A stretch of DNA of 15,303 nt from CAWUJT01 sp963922715 (GTDB lineage: Bacteria > Pseudomonadota > Alphaproteobacteria > Rhodobacterales > Rhodobacteraceae): assembly GCA_963922715.1 (NCBI GenBank), contig CAWUJT010000060.1:1-15303 (forward strand), written 5' to 3'. Shown here piece by piece: positions 14,851-15,303 of the stretch. How positions within the stretch are numbered: position 1 is the stretch's first letter; every line of letters starts with the position of its first letter. Both the position numbers and the translations under genes were made by a program. The notes under the pieces were generated by a model, which searched no databases, was not told where the DNA came from, and saw nothing but the letters and a program-made list of their open reading frames with translations.

Positions 14851-15303
14851 GCGATTTCCGAAGAACTTTAAAAAGGCATCCAGCCAAACTGTGCAAACAC
14901 TTGGAGTAGGTGCTGCCGTCATAACACCAAATGTTGTACAAGCGAATCTACCCATTGAAGGGCCAAATATTGACACGTCAAACATTACCTCTGTTACACA
15001 AAATGTAGATGGAACATGGCGTGTTGTATTGTCAGACAACAGTGTTCTCACATTACCCGCTGATCAAGGTGTACTGCTGGCAAATGGAGCGGTACAATTC
15101 ACCCCTCAAGCGCTTGCGGCGATTCAAGCCGCGGCCGAGGCTGTTGTTGGTTTTGCTCCAGCGCTTGCCCCAGCCCTCGGTGCAATACCTGCAGCAGGGG
15201 CACTTGCTTTGACAGGTGGTGGTACAGATGATGATGATGCAAATCAGTCCGCCGTGATCACGGGCGAGACCACCGGCGATGTGGCTGAGGATGCCGATGA
15301 CCT
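14849..15303 (+). CDS. N-terminus of a giant VCBS-repeat surface adhesin (partial)
   Basis: The reading frame opens at ATG 14849 (MRFPKNFKKASSQTVQTLGV) and is still open at the window edge after 151 codons. Residues about 40-85 form a beta-rich module (SVTQNVDGTWRVVLSDNSVL, then LPADQGVLLANGAVQF). An Ala/Pro-rich helix leads to IPAAGALALTGGG (113-125). A run of four aspartates is followed by SAVITGETTGDVAED (134-148), the characteristic opening of a VCBS repeat. Proteins of this class are commonly thousands of residues long, leave by a type I secretion system through a C-terminal signal, and act in attachment and biofilm formation. The complete exporter operon next door is its obvious secretion machine. 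The PAAG at 114-117 matches the LapG-cleavage consensus of LapA-like adhesins. Repeat number, calcium-binding RTX motifs and C-terminus lie outside the window. Confidence 0.82.
   Translation, partial: MRFPKNFKKASSQTVQTLGVGAAVITPNVVQANLPIEGPNIDTSNITSVTQNVDGTWRVVLSDNSVLTLPADQGVLLANGAVQFTPQALAAIQAAAEAVVGFAPALAPALGAIPAAGALALTGGGTDDDDANQSAVITGETTGDVAEDADD

Noticed and set aside
14849..14945. Classical Sec signal peptide at the adhesin N-terminus (ending VVQA)
   Set aside because: The hydrophobic core is weak and interrupted by Thr, Gln, Pro and Asn, and type I substrates are recognised at the C-terminus; a retention-type module is more consistent.
1..15303. CRISPR arrays, tRNA or rRNA genes, insertion sequences
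   Set aside because: No regularly spaced repeats, no cloverleaf-like segments, and no transposase-like reading frame or paired terminal repeats were seen.

Overview
The window looks like a chromosomal segment of an alphaproteobacterium, most probably a member of the Rhodobacteraceae (Roseobacter group). This is inferred from the style of the proteins (LysR regulator, SufE, GlmM, an NPLNWFG-type lipoprotein, XdhC beside a molybdopterin-binding protein). Most of the window is tightly packed, GC-moderate coding DNA. The last 1.6 kb is different.

Left part (150-6756). Two overlapping leftward gene pairs come first: XdhC plus a molybdopterin-binding protein (molybdoenzyme maturation), and a membrane-inserted alpha/beta-hydrolase plus a cytochrome P450. 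A TusA-family sulfur carrier and a LysR regulator run rightward from a 46-bp divergent gap. The block closes with a clear rho-independent hairpin and a convergent SufE gene. No molybdoenzyme structural subunit lies in the window, so the XdhC/MPT pair serves an enzyme encoded elsewhere.

Middle (6868-8735). A small Rhodobacteraceae-type lipoprotein converges on glmM (phosphoglucosamine mutase, cell-wall precursor synthesis).

Right part (8881-15303). A complete leftward type I secretion operon is present: a lipidated TolC-type outer-membrane factor, an ABC exporter with a degenerate C39-like domain, and an HlyD/LapC-type adaptor, joined by a 3-bp gap and a 4-bp overlap. An AT-rich stretch separates it from rightward genes. 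The first encodes a small exported protein of ClpP/crotonase-like appearance. The second, cut by the window edge, is the N-terminus of what should be a very large VCBS-repeat surface protein. That N-terminus carries a Pro-Ala-Ala-Gly site just before the first VCBS repeat, at nearly the same position as the LapG cleavage site of LapA-type adhesins.

The most striking unexplained structure is a 15-bp hairpin with a 10-nt loop (14811-14850) in the leader of the adhesin gene. It would bury both the Shine-Dalgarno sequence and the first bases of the start codon. Together, the right part reads as a biofilm or surface-adhesion locus: exporter, possible periplasmic accessory protein, substrate with a possible release site, and a possible RNA switch on substrate translation.
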